Assembly (NCBI GenBank): GCA_035967975.1
Contig: JAWQFQ010000019.1
Location: 10,240-74,239 of the forward strand
DNA length: 64,000 nt
Origin: Scytonema sp035967975
GTDB lineage: Bacteria > Cyanobacteriota > Cyanobacteriia > Cyanobacteriales > Nostocaceae
Reading direction: 5' to 3'
Shown piece after piece: positions 16,451 to 22,569 of the stretch. The number at the start of each line of letters is the position of its first letter. Position 1 is the stretch's first letter. A program made the translations under genes and the position numbers. Below the pieces are notes generated by a model. That model was given only the letters and a program-made list of their open reading frames with translations. It was not told where the DNA came from and did not search any database.

Positions 16451-16552
16451 TCAGTTTAATAATATGCCGTCGATCAATTCGTAATGCTCGTTATCTCCAT
16501 ACCGAGCGATAAAATCATCGAATGTCAGGAGTTTCGGAGCAGCTGGTGCCAT
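16451..16552 (-). pseudogene. Truncated Uma2-family endonuclease start
   Basis: A 33-codon frame MAPAAPKLLTFDDFIARYGD, then NEHYELIDGILLN and a stop. This is the N-terminal block of Uma2 (DUF820) PD-(D/E)xK proteins, normally about 190-210 residues; everything after the ELIDG block is missing. A complete Uma2 gene lies 560 bp away at 17117. The fragment was probably cut by the rearrangement that placed duplicated DNA at 16586. Confidence 0.8.
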
Positions 16553-16585
16553 AACTATTGCAGTTAATGACTACAGAATAAATAT

Positions 16586-16821
16586 TTCGTATTATAACAA
16601 GGACTTAAGCTCTTCACAGGAAATCTTGCGATCGCGCCCTAAAGTATCGGTATAAAAATGCCACGCAACCCTGTTTCTTGGAGTTGACGAACACGGAAAT
16701 GAGTCTTTGCGACGATAGAAACCGGGTTTTTCCCCTAACGCGTGACTCATATATCGACACTGTAGAAATGTGAGACAGTGACCAAGCGATCGCTCGTTCG
16801 CTATTTTAGATAAATTAGAGA
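16586..16821. repeat. Left copy of a direct duplication (second copy 18162-18398)
   Basis: Starting at TTCGTATTATAACAAGGAC the sequence is almost identical to 18162 onward, including the element at 16822. Substitutions are few (for example AGGAAATC/AGGCAATC, CCCTGTTTC/CCCGGTTTC). It contains a HIP1 site and an AAACCGGGTTTTTCC repeat. Open frames inside both copies (for example 16592-16825) are aligned with the repeat and not with any known protein. Confidence 0.9.
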
Positions 16822-16971
16822 TCAATACTTGTCTGTTAAGCCCTAAATTAAAATTTGGGCTAAAAGCTTAAACCCGTTAAAACGGGTTAACAGCCATGTT
16901 TAGTCAGATAAACCTGACTTTAGGTAAAAGCTGTGAACTTTATTTCTTGGCTATTAACCAAGTAGTATTGA
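16822..16971. mobile_element. Family B non-autonomous element, copy 1, with 8-bp target duplication
   Basis: 150 bp with inverted ends TCAATACT/AGTATTGA, flanked on both sides by ATTAGAGA (16814-16821 and 16972-16979), an exact 8-bp target-site duplication. The interior contains three hairpins: CCCTAAATTAAAATTTGGG, AACCCGTTAAAACGGGTT and a CAGAT/ATCTG-type stem. There is no ORF, so it must be moved by a transposase elsewhere in the genome. Confidence 0.9.
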
Positions 16972-16979
16972 ATTAGAGA

Positions 16980-17085
16980 TATAGCGTTTCCTAGTCTACT
17001 GAGGTACAAATTTATCTGCGTTTATCTGCGTTCATCTGCGGTTAATTTTTTCTTGCTGTACCTCACTGGAATGGGAATCGCTATA
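16980..17085. mobile_element. Family C palindromic element, copy 1
   Basis: 106 bp with TATAGCG...CGCTATA ends and internal inverted GAGGTAC / GTACCTC. The centre carries TTTATCTGCG tandem units. A second copy in opposite internal orientation lies at 38021-38126. It is inserted between the family B element and the promoter leader of the Uma2 gene. Confidence 0.75.
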
Positions 17086-17110
17086 ATATTTTTATCATCA
17101 GTAACTTTCA
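17083..17110 (+). promoter_or_regulatory. Shared leader upstream of Uma2 gene
   Basis: ATAATATTTTTATCATCAGT followed by AAC is repeated upstream of the DUF433 gene (18580-18601) and of its truncated copy (about 19497-19519). The same leader placed before three different start codons suggests a promoter or 5'-UTR cassette copied by recombination. No exact -35 can be assigned. Confidence 0.55.
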
Positions 17111-17116
17111 CTAGCC

Positions 17117-17737
17117 ATGACCCAAGCCCTACCTAAACTTTTTACCTTCGAGGAATTTATCGATTGGCTACCTGAAAATTCCGGGGTACGTTACGAATTA
17201 CATAATGGAAATATTATTGAAATGGCACAACCAGTTGGAGAACATGAAGAAGTTAAAGGATTTTTGACCATCAAGCTTAGTGCTGCGATTGACCGATTAA
17301 ACCTGAACTACTTGATTCCTAACCAAGCTATAGTTAGACCACATAAAAAAGATTCTGGTTATTTTCCAGATGTATTGGTGCTAAACCGTGCGAATCTAAC
17401 CAATGAAAAATTATGGAAAAAAGAATCTACCCTCTGTTTAGGTGCATCAATACCTTTGGTGATTGAAATTGTATCAACTAACTGGCGAGACGATTATCAC
17501 TTGAAATATGCTGATTATGAGGAAATGGGTATCTGTGAATATTGGATTGTAGACTATGCAGCATTGGGTGGACGTAATTTTATCGGGAATCCCAAACAGT
17601 CAACAATTTGTGTTTGTAACTTGGTGGATGGAGAATATCAAATAAGTAAGTTTCGAGACAACGAACGTATTTTGTCTCAAACTTTTCCTGACTTAAATCT
17701 CACCGCCAATCAGATTTTTCAAGCAGGTATGGTATAA
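17117..17737 (+). CDS. Uma2-family putative endonuclease (PD-(D/E)xK fold)
   Basis: 206 residues of the Uma2/DUF820 family, greatly expanded in cyanobacteria. Conserved blocks: FEEFIDWLPE and RYELHNGNIIEM at the N-terminus, GYFPDVLVLN with Asp85, VIEIVSTNWRDDYHLKYADY with Glu117, and EYWIVDY. These supply the acidic residues of a PD-(D/E)xK nuclease site. The biological substrate is unknown, and mobility or defence roles are only suspected. The protein is full length, unlike the fragment at 16451. Confidence 0.88.
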   Translation: MTQALPKLFTFEEFIDWLPENSGVRYELHNGNIIEMAQPVGEHEEVKGFLTIKLSAAIDRLNLNYLIPNQAIVRPHKKDSGYFPDVLVLNRANLTNEKLWKKESTLCLGASIPLVIEIVSTNWRDDYHLKYADYEEMGICEYWIVDYAALGGRNFIGNPKQSTICVCNLVDGEYQISKFRDNERILSQTFPDLNLTANQIFQAGMV

Positions 17738-17788
17738 GTTCTAAGTCCTCTAACCCAAAAAGCGATCGCAACTATATCTGATGTCATT

Positions 17789-17857
17789 TTATAGAGGATT
17801 TTGGTGCAGAATAAGTGATAGCGTATCAGTATCTAAAAGCACTGGTTCTTGGCTCAT
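17789..17857 (-). pseudogene. Truncated PIN toxin start
   Basis: 22 codons MSQEPVLLDTDTLSLILHQN, then PL and a stop. This is the first strand and first catalytic Asp of a VapC-type PIN domain, with the other 100 or so residues missing. The ATG overlaps the stop of the DUF104 antitoxin gene by ATGA, the usual coupling of an intact pair. The toxin of this pair has been lost while the antitoxin remains. Confidence 0.82.
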
Positions 17858-18090
17858 ATTTCAGTTCTATCAGAGAAAAAATTGTCTCGATTCAAGGCGA
17901 TTGCTTCAATTTCGTCAATATCTGTTGCGGACAATCCCTCATAAACTTGAGCAGCAAGTTGTAACATATCTTGAGGACTAAGAGGAGTGGTAGGTTCAAC
18001 TATTATTTGGACAAATTGTCCTTCAGTTAATTCAGGTTCTTCTAAGGGGCGAAATACACCATTTTCATAAATTGCTTTTAAGGTTTGCAT
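17854..18090 (-). CDS. DUF104 (AF2212-like) antitoxin, orphaned
   Basis: 78 residues. MQTLKAIYENGVFRPLEEPE with LTEGQFVQIIVEP is the signature of the DUF104/AF2212-like antitoxin family, a small beta-barrel that normally binds a PIN toxin through its C-terminal tail. A ribosome site GGAGG lies about 6 nt upstream of the ATG on the minus strand. The downstream toxin reading frame is reduced to 22 codons, so this antitoxin has no local partner. Confidence 0.85.
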   Translation of the reverse strand: MQTLKAIYENGVFRPLEEPELTEGQFVQIIVEPTTPLSPQDMLQLAAQVYEGLSATDIDEIEAIALNRDNFFSDRTEI

Positions 18091-18161
18091 TCGATAACCT
18101 CCTGATTAATTACTTAAACGCCATTGTACATTTAACCACAGTCTTAATTGTTTGGGTCAAC

Positions 18162-18398
18162 TTCGTATTATAACAAGGACTTAAGCTCTTCACAGGCAAT
18201 CTTGCGATCGCGCCCTAAAGTGTCGGTATAAAAATGCCACGCAACCCGGTTTCTTGGAGTTGACGAACACGGAAAATGAATCTTTGCGACCATAGAACCT
18301 GGGTTTTTCCCCTAACGCGTGACTAATATATCGACACTGTAGAAATGTGAGACAGTGACCAAGCGATCGCTCGTTCGCTATTTTAGATAAATTAGAGG
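18162..18398. repeat. Right copy of the direct duplication
   Basis: Near-identical to 16586-16821. It is followed by its own copy of the family B element. Because copy 1 has a clean target duplication and this copy does not, this looks like a segment copied with the element already inside and joined at the element's right end to the DUF433 leader. Confidence 0.9.
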
Positions 18399-18548
18399 TC
18401 AATACTTGGAGGTTTTGCCCTAAATTAAAATTTGGGCTAAAAGCTTAAACCCGTTAAAACGGGTTCAAAGCCATGTTTAGTCAGATTTATCTGACTTTAG
18501 CTTTAGCTTGCGAAATTTATTTCTTGACTATTAACCGAGTAGTATTGA
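18399..18548. mobile_element. Family B non-autonomous element, copy 2
   Basis: 150 bp with TCAATACT/AGTATTGA ends. The left flank is ATTAGAGG and the right flank GATATATG, so the target duplication is absent. The internal hairpins are the same as in copy 1. Confidence 0.88.
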
Positions 18549-18611
18549 GATATATGTTTTCAATCCTCTAAATTAAAGATAATATTTTTATCATCAGTAA
18601 CGGTTATAACT

Positions 18612-18986
18612 ATGACTTTAGCATCTAATGAACAATCTGCAATCATTCGTACAGAGCGAGGACTCACAATCGCAGGTACTCGCATCACCCTCTATGACGT
18701 GATGGACTATGTAACAGCTAAGTATCCACCCAAGTTCATTCGTGCTCTGTTTGACCTTGCAGACGATCAAATTGACGCGGCTCTATCCTATATTGAAGCT
18801 AATCGCACTGAAGTCGAAGCAGAGTATAAAGTTGTTCTAAAGCAAGCGGAGGAAATTCAGCAGTACTGGGAAGAGCGCAATCGAGAACACTTCGCCCGTG
18901 TTGCAGCAATACCGCCAAAGCCCGGTCGAGAGGCTCTTTGGGCAAAACTTCAAGAGCAAAAAGCGAGACATGAGTTAGAAGCATGA
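18612..18986 (+). CDS. DUF433-domain antitoxin
   Basis: 124 residues. GLTIAGTRITLYDVMDYVTA then PPKFIRALFDLADDQIDAALSYIEA is the DUF433 winged helix-turn-helix domain, seen in antitoxins paired with DUF5615-type PIN-like toxins. The C-terminal Glu/Lys-rich helix (about 70-124) probably wraps the toxin. Its stop overlaps the toxin ATG by 4 bp. It probably autorepresses its operon through the shared leader upstream. Confidence 0.85.
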   Translation: MTLASNEQSAIIRTERGLTIAGTRITLYDVMDYVTAKYPPKFIRALFDLADDQIDAALSYIEANRTEVEAEYKVVLKQAEEIQQYWEERNREHFARVAAIPPKPGREALWAKLQEQKARHELEA

Positions 18987-19378
18987 TTTTTCTCGTCGAT
19001 CATAATTTAGGAGGACATGCGGAGATATTATTCGGCAACATTGCAAGTCAAGGCTGGTTAGAGCTACTCCCGATTCGTTTTGTTACCTTTAAGGAGATGA
19101 ACCTATCGATTGACAGCAACGACAGAGTTGTTTGGCGGTTTGCTCAAGCAAATCAAATGATTTTGCTCACAGCTAATCGGAGTATGAAGGGTGAAGACTC
19201 GTTGGAGCAAGTTCTTCGTGAGGAAAACACTGTGGATTCGCTTCCTGTCATTACGATTGGAGACGCTGATCGATTTTTAACAGATCGAGCGTATCGAAAT
19301 CGTTGTGTTGACTGTACTCTTGAGATTTTGCTGAATATTGAAAACTGGATGGGAGTAGGTCGTCTGTTCATTCCATGA
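18983..19378 (+). CDS. DUF5615-like PIN-superfamily toxin
   Basis: 131 residues. IFLVDHNLGGHAEILF gives the first catalytic-type Asp (residue 6). SNDRVVWRFAQANQMILLTAN matches the second half of the DUF5615/Mut7-C-like PIN fold, where DxxVxxxA...LLT is conserved. It starts inside the stop of the DUF433 gene (ATGA overlap). Members are predicted RNases of toxin-antitoxin pairs, a role assigned from family and context. Confidence 0.8.
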   Translation: MIFLVDHNLGGHAEILFGNIASQGWLELLPIRFVTFKEMNLSIDSNDRVVWRFAQANQMILLTANRSMKGEDSLEQVLREENTVDSLPVITIGDADRFLTDRAYRNRCVDCTLEILLNIENWMGVGRLFIP

Positions 19379-19433
19379 CGTATTTGAATGATACCTCATC
19401 AAGTTCCGAATTCTATGAGGTAGAGTTAGATAT

Positions 19434-19562
19434 AGTGCCCAAGCGATCGCTCGTTCGCTATTCTCAGATATATGTTTTCAATCCTCTAGATTAAAGATAA
19501 TATTTTGATCATCAGTAACGGTTATAACTATGATTTTAGCATCTAATGAACAATCTGATTAA
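19434..19562 (+). pseudogene. Third copy of leader plus first 10 codons of the DUF433 gene
   Basis: 19434-19465 repeats the end of the 16586/18162 duplication (AAGCGATCGCTCGTTCGCTA). It then jumps to the DUF433 leader (AGATATATGTTTTCAATCCT) without the family B element between, and runs into ATG 19530 and MILASNEQSD before a stop at 19560. The sequence after the break (GATTAATTACTTAAACG) matches the DNA upstream of the DUF104 antitoxin at 18104-18120. It is a mosaic of three nearby segments. Confidence 0.85.
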
Positions 19563-19617
19563 TTACTTAAACGACATTTTACTAGCAAGAATTTATACTT
19601 GTGTTCTTACTTACACT

Positions 19618-19755
19618 TCAATACTGCGTGGGTTTTGAGCCAAGAAAAAATTTTACAGCGAGAAGCTAAAGTCAGATTTATCTGACTGACTATAGCTTTT
19701 AACCCGTTTTAACGGGTTTGAGCTTTGAGCCCAAATTTTAATTTAGGGCTTAACT
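19618..19755. mobile_element. Family B element, copy 3, inverted and decayed
   Basis: Begins TCAATACTGC and runs through GTCAGATTTATCTGAC, AACCCGTTTTAACGGGTT and CCCAAATTTTAATTTAGGG, the reverse order of copies 1 and 2. The far end is lost after GGGCTTAACTAG. No target duplication is visible. Confidence 0.8.
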
Positions 19756-19860
19756 AGTAGTCCACCACACTCATTTTGACAGGTTGAATGAACAACCGCA
19801 GAGGCGCTCCAGAACGCAGAGGAAGAGAAGGAGAGGATAAGCCTAAAAATGGTTTACCTG
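19756..19860. other. Short spacer after TetR gene
   Basis: Contains TAGTCCACCACACTC, which partly mirrors the GTGGTGGACTAC in the 3' end of the tetR gene at 19870-19884. This inverted pair of about 12 bp spans the end of the gene and could form a hairpin at the tetR mRNA 3' end. Confidence 0.45.
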
Positions 19861-20445
19861 TCATAATCTCTGTGGTGGACTACTCGCATCAATCAAAACA
19901 GACAAAGCATTTCTAGCATATTGCGCTCCAATGGGATTTCCCTCAATTGTTGCCATTAAACTAGCTCCCCCAATTAAAAGCAAATACTGCTGTGAAAACG
20001 ATGCGGGGTCGCGCACGCCTGCTTCAGATGCGAGCTGCATGATGTAAGTGCGGATAGCTTCTCTGAGCTTAACTGAGACTTGATGGGCGGGATGAGAAGC
20101 ATCAGCGATTTCTAAGACCGCATTGATAAATGGACAACCCCGGAAGTCCGGCTCAGCGTACCAGCCCTGGAGAACGTCAAAAGTTGCTAGTAACCGCTCT
20201 TTAGGTGTGTTTCCTTTGTCTGCAACCGTATCTTCAAACCAACGTAACCATTGTGCGGCGCGATATTTCATCACTTCTTCAATCAGTTGGTCTTTTGATG
20301 AAAACCATCGATACAGAGTTCGCTTTGCTACACCAGATGCAGCAATAACTTCATTGATTCCCACATATTGAATTCCCTTCTGATAAAACAGTTGAGAAGC
20401 CGTTTCTAAAATTTGTTGACGTGCAGTACTTGATTCAGTAGCCAT
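19861..20445 (-). CDS. TetR/AcrR-family transcriptional regulator
   Basis: 194 residues. The N-terminal helix-turn-helix covers residues about 8-55, with ETASQLFYQKGIQYVGINEV and SGVAKRTLYRWFSSKDQLIE. The ligand-binding helical domain follows (WYAEPDFRGCPFINAVLEIAD is a common block of the subfamily). It is divergent from the carboxymuconolactone-decarboxylase-like gene 97 bp away. Two matching palindromes lie between them, one only 7 bp before its own start, so it very likely represses both genes. Confidence 0.92.
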   Translation of the reverse strand: MATESSTARQQILETASQLFYQKGIQYVGINEVIAASGVAKRTLYRWFSSKDQLIEEVMKYRAAQWLRWFEDTVADKGNTPKERLLATFDVLQGWYAEPDFRGCPFINAVLEIADASHPAHQVSVKLREAIRTYIMQLASEAGVRDPASFSQQYLLLIGGASLMATIEGNPIGAQYARNALSVLIDASSPPQRL

Positions 20446-20452
20446 AAATTTG

Positions 20453-20472
20453 AGTAGACAACTTTGTCTCCA
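20453..20472. promoter_or_regulatory. TetR operator, proximal to tetR (imperfect)
   Basis: AGTAGACAACTTTGTCTCCA matches the perfect palindrome at 20498 at 16 of 20 positions. It lies 7 bp upstream of the tetR start codon and overlaps the likely -35 of the divergent gene. Confidence 0.75.
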
Positions 20473-20484
20473 TAGGGTTATACT
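20455..20484 (+). promoter_or_regulatory. Predicted sigma-70-type promoter of the AhpD-like gene
   Basis: TAGACA (20455-20460) and TATACT (20479-20484) are spaced by 18 bp on the plus strand. The -35 lies inside operator 20453-20472, and the predicted transcript start falls just before the second operator, a layout suited to repression. Confidence 0.55.
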
Positions 20485-20497
20485 AGCACCTGTTATG

Positions 20498-20517
20498 AGT
20501 AGACAAGCTTGTCTACT
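20498..20517. promoter_or_regulatory. TetR operator, perfect 20-bp palindrome
   Basis: AGTAGACAAGCTTGTCTACT is perfectly symmetric. It sits between the predicted -10 and the start codon of the AhpD-like gene. Length and symmetry are typical of TetR-family sites, and its partial twin lies 45 bp away. Confidence 0.85.
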
Positions 20518-20542
20518 TAGAAATTCATTGGAAAAGTCATCT

Positions 20543-21145
20543 ATGGAATTTACGATTCATACGATTGAAACTGCACCAGAAGCATCGAAGGAAGCTCTTA
20601 CCCATGCAGTGGAGACATTTGGTTTGCTTCCAAATTTAGAGGGGATTCTTGCTGAAGCTCCCGCAGTCTTGAAGGGAGGGATGATATTATGGGATTTATT
20701 TGAAACGACCAGTTTTACGCCCATTGAACAACAGGTTATCTATTTGACTGCTAATTATGAACATGACTGTAGCTACTGCATGGCTGCTCATTCAGGTTTA
20801 GCAAAAATGATGGGGATGAGGAGTGAAGACATTGAAGCACTCCGTCACGGTCAACCTCTAGCAGATCGGAAGTTACAAGCGTTGCGGCTATTTACAAAGC
20901 GGATGATTGAGGCGCGAGGTTGGGTGAACGAGGGAGAAATTGAAGAGTTTTTAGCCGCAGGTTATACAAAGCAGCAGGTTTTGGAAGTCATTTTAGGAAT
21001 TGCTGTGAAAATTATCCACAACTACACTAACCACATTGCTAAAACTCCTTTAGACAAGGCTTTTCAACCTTACGTTTGGTCAAAACCTGCGCTTAGTGTG
21101 TGTTCTCAATCTTCTCAATCCATGCACAATGATACGGAAATGTGA
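20543..21145 (+). CDS. Carboxymuconolactone decarboxylase / AhpD-like protein
   Basis: 200 residues from ATG 20543; the frame is open back to 20450 but that part covers the operators. EHDCSYCMAAHSGLAKM holds the CxxC-x3-His arrangement (Cys76, Cys79, His83) of AhpD-like peroxidase-related proteins. Such proteins reduce peroxides or handle reactive intermediates. The divergent TetR gene and its operators suggest induction by a small toxic molecule. The last about 18 codons overlap the convergent small gene at 21093 and may be an extension. Confidence 0.88.
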   Translation: MEFTIHTIETAPEASKEALTHAVETFGLLPNLEGILAEAPAVLKGGMILWDLFETTSFTPIEQQVIYLTANYEHDCSYCMAAHSGLAKMMGMRSEDIEALRHGQPLADRKLQALRLFTKRMIEARGWVNEGEIEEFLAAGYTKQQVLEVILGIAVKIIHNYTNHIAKTPLDKAFQPYVWSKPALSVCSQSSQSMHNDTEM

Positions 21146-21338
21146 CTTGTTGCGTTTGTAGATGTGCTGGTAATTCACCACTATCGAATACCAAAGAAAA
21201 GACAATGGATTTGTCGCTGATTGGACTGGGAGCAATGCTTTCAACTATTGCTGTCATTCCCTTTCTCGTTCCTTGCAGGTATCGCACCTCTTCTCCTACG
21301 GTAAATCCTGCGTGTTCTTTTAAGTTCTGTTTTGTCAT
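21093..21338 (-). CDS. Small hypothetical protein with beta-barrel-like sequence
   Basis: 81 residues: FTVGEEVRYLQGTRKGMTAIVESI, then SIVFSLVFDSGELPAHLQTQQ. The VG..V.Y..G...G..A.V.SI pattern resembles small SH3/KOW-like barrels. No ribosome site is obvious. It overlaps the 3' end of the AhpD-like gene by 53 bp on the other strand, which weakens the call, but composition and pattern look protein-like. Confidence 0.5.
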   Translation of the reverse strand: MTKQNLKEHAGFTVGEEVRYLQGTRKGMTAIVESIAPSPISDKSIVFSLVFDSGELPAHLQTQQVTFPYHCAWIEKIENTH

Positions 21339-21363
21339 GGGTTATATAAGTAAATCGGCGTAA

Positions 21364-21594
21364 ATAAACACAACTGTCCGTTGAGGCTGTTAGTCGTTAG
21401 TTGTTAGTTGTTAGTAGGCTTCCAGCTTCTTTACAAAACTTAATATAGTTAATGTTTTATTGTGCCTACCTACTTTTACTTAGTCTTTAAAAAGGTTATC
21501 TATCTTTGAGGATAACGGGATAAAGAAATACGTGTTTCAATCCATCATTGGAGAATTACATAACAAATTACTGCGAAATAGTGTTCAATCATTA
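21364..21594. other. Intergenic with GTTAGTT heptamer array
   Basis: 21387-21415 carries GTTAGTC/GTTAGTT units. The remainder is AT-rich, and no gene was seen. Confidence 0.6.
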
Positions 21595-21760
21595 AGAGGT
21601 TGTTTGAAAAGTAGTTGGCTGTGATTTTAGGCACTTATCGATCCCCCCTAGCCCCCCTTGAAAAGGGGGGAAAATCTATTAAAGTCCCCCTTTTTAAGGG
21701 GGATTTAGGGGGATATTGAATGTGCATGCTACTGATGAAAGGACTTTTCAAACATCCTCT
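21595..21760. mobile_element. Family A non-autonomous element, copy 3
   Basis: 166 bp, with AGAGGTTGTTTGAAAAG at the left and CTTTTCAAACATCCTCT at the right. The interior is almost identical to the copy at 3811-3975, including TTGAATGTGCATGCTACTGA, so these two are recent relatives. No ORF. Confidence 0.88.
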
Positions 21761-21834
21761 AAGAACTTACAACACAACAACCCCGATGTCACGCCAACCA
21801 AGAGAACTCAAACCAAACCAGCCCCTTCGGGGAA

Positions 21835-21862
21835 GTCAAAAGTCAAAAGTCAAAAGTCAAAA
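21835..21862. repeat. Heptamer array AGTCAAA x4, upstream of four-helix-bundle gene
   Basis: Four tandem AGTCAAA units follow CCCCTTCGGGGA. A complementary array (TTTGACT units) lies just after the gene at 22288-22318, so the gene is bracketed by inverted arrays. Confidence 0.9.
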
Positions 21863-21919
21863 TCAGTATTTTAAGAATCAAAATATGTTAAAATGTTAGC
21901 ATGAGGATTGACGCTTAAA

Positions 21920-22285
21920 ATGAGTAATTACATACCAATTACTGATAGAAATTTTGAATTTGCTGTTAGAATAACTAAGCTTTGCTCTTATTTAGATAAA
22001 CAAAATGGAACACCAAGATTGTTAGCAAATCAATTATTCAGAGCCGGAACATCAATCGGAGCTAATATTGAAGAATCTCGTTCGGCTGAGAGCGATAAAG
22101 ATTTTATTACTAAACAATCTATAGCTTTAAAAGAGGCAAGAGAAACAAGATATTGGTTGAAACTATTAATTAAATCAGAAATAATTTCTCAAGAGAAGAT
22201 AGACAATCTTTTAGATGAATGCGAACAGTTGATTAAAATTATTGCTAAATCAATAGTCACGACTAAAGAAAAGTTGAATAAATAA
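21920..22285 (+). CDS. Four-helix-bundle protein (23S rRNA intervening-sequence protein family)
   Basis: 121 residues. NFEFAVRITKLCSYL, then LANQLFRAGTSIGANIEESRSAESDKDFITK and IALKEARETRYWLKLL are the hallmark blocks of the S23/IVP four-helix-bundle family. The family includes proteins encoded in 23S rRNA intervening sequences and the Avd accessory protein of diversity-generating retroelements; the molecular role of lone copies is unknown. The start could also be TTG 21908. No rRNA or reverse transcriptase is nearby. The inverted heptamer arrays on both sides suggest the gene travels as a unit. Confidence 0.9.
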   Translation: MSNYIPITDRNFEFAVRITKLCSYLDKQNGTPRLLANQLFRAGTSIGANIEESRSAESDKDFITKQSIALKEARETRYWLKLLIKSEIISQEKIDNLLDECEQLIKIIAKSIVTTKEKLNK

Positions 22286-22287
22286 AT

Positions 22288-22318
22288 TTTTGACGTTTGA
22301 CTTTTGACTTTTGACTTC
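22288..22318. repeat. Heptamer array TTTGACT, downstream arm
   Basis: TTTGACG then TTTGACT units, the reverse complement of the array at 21835. It is followed by TCCCGACAGGGCGG, which partially mirrors the CCCTTCGGGGAAG of the left side. Confidence 0.88.
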
Positions 22319-22569
22319 CCGACAGGGCGGTGTGCTGCTAAGTATCGTGGTTTTTGTAAAAAGTACAAACCGCAGCCTAAACATGAGAAAAGCTACCACT
22401 GGGGAAGTAAATTGTTACCCAAGATTGTGAAGGGGAAGAAGAATAAAACATCGCCAGGGCAGATGCGATTACCTTGGAACAGCCACTTCCCGATAGGGTC
22501 GCCAGGTATCGAAAATCGCCAAATGCTTGTAAATCCGTAGAAAATGCTTTTGTAAAGATATTGTAACAA
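22319..22569. other. Intergenic, possible coding remnant
   Basis: A plus-strand frame (22304-22540) includes YRGFCKKYKPQPKHEKSYHW and GQMRLPWNSHFPIGSPGIEN. It starts within the heptamer array and lacks a ribosome site. It could be a remnant of a protein once next to the four-helix-bundle gene, but I cannot assign it. Confidence 0.35.

Noticed and set aside
16592..16825. 77-residue minus-strand frame, with a 70-residue relative at 18190-18402
   Set aside because: Conserved only because the DNA segment is duplicated; frames differ in length and resemble no protein.
21835..22318. Possible CRISPR-like array (repeated short units)
   Set aside because: Units are 7 bp with no spacers, so these are tandem heptamers; no cas genes are present.
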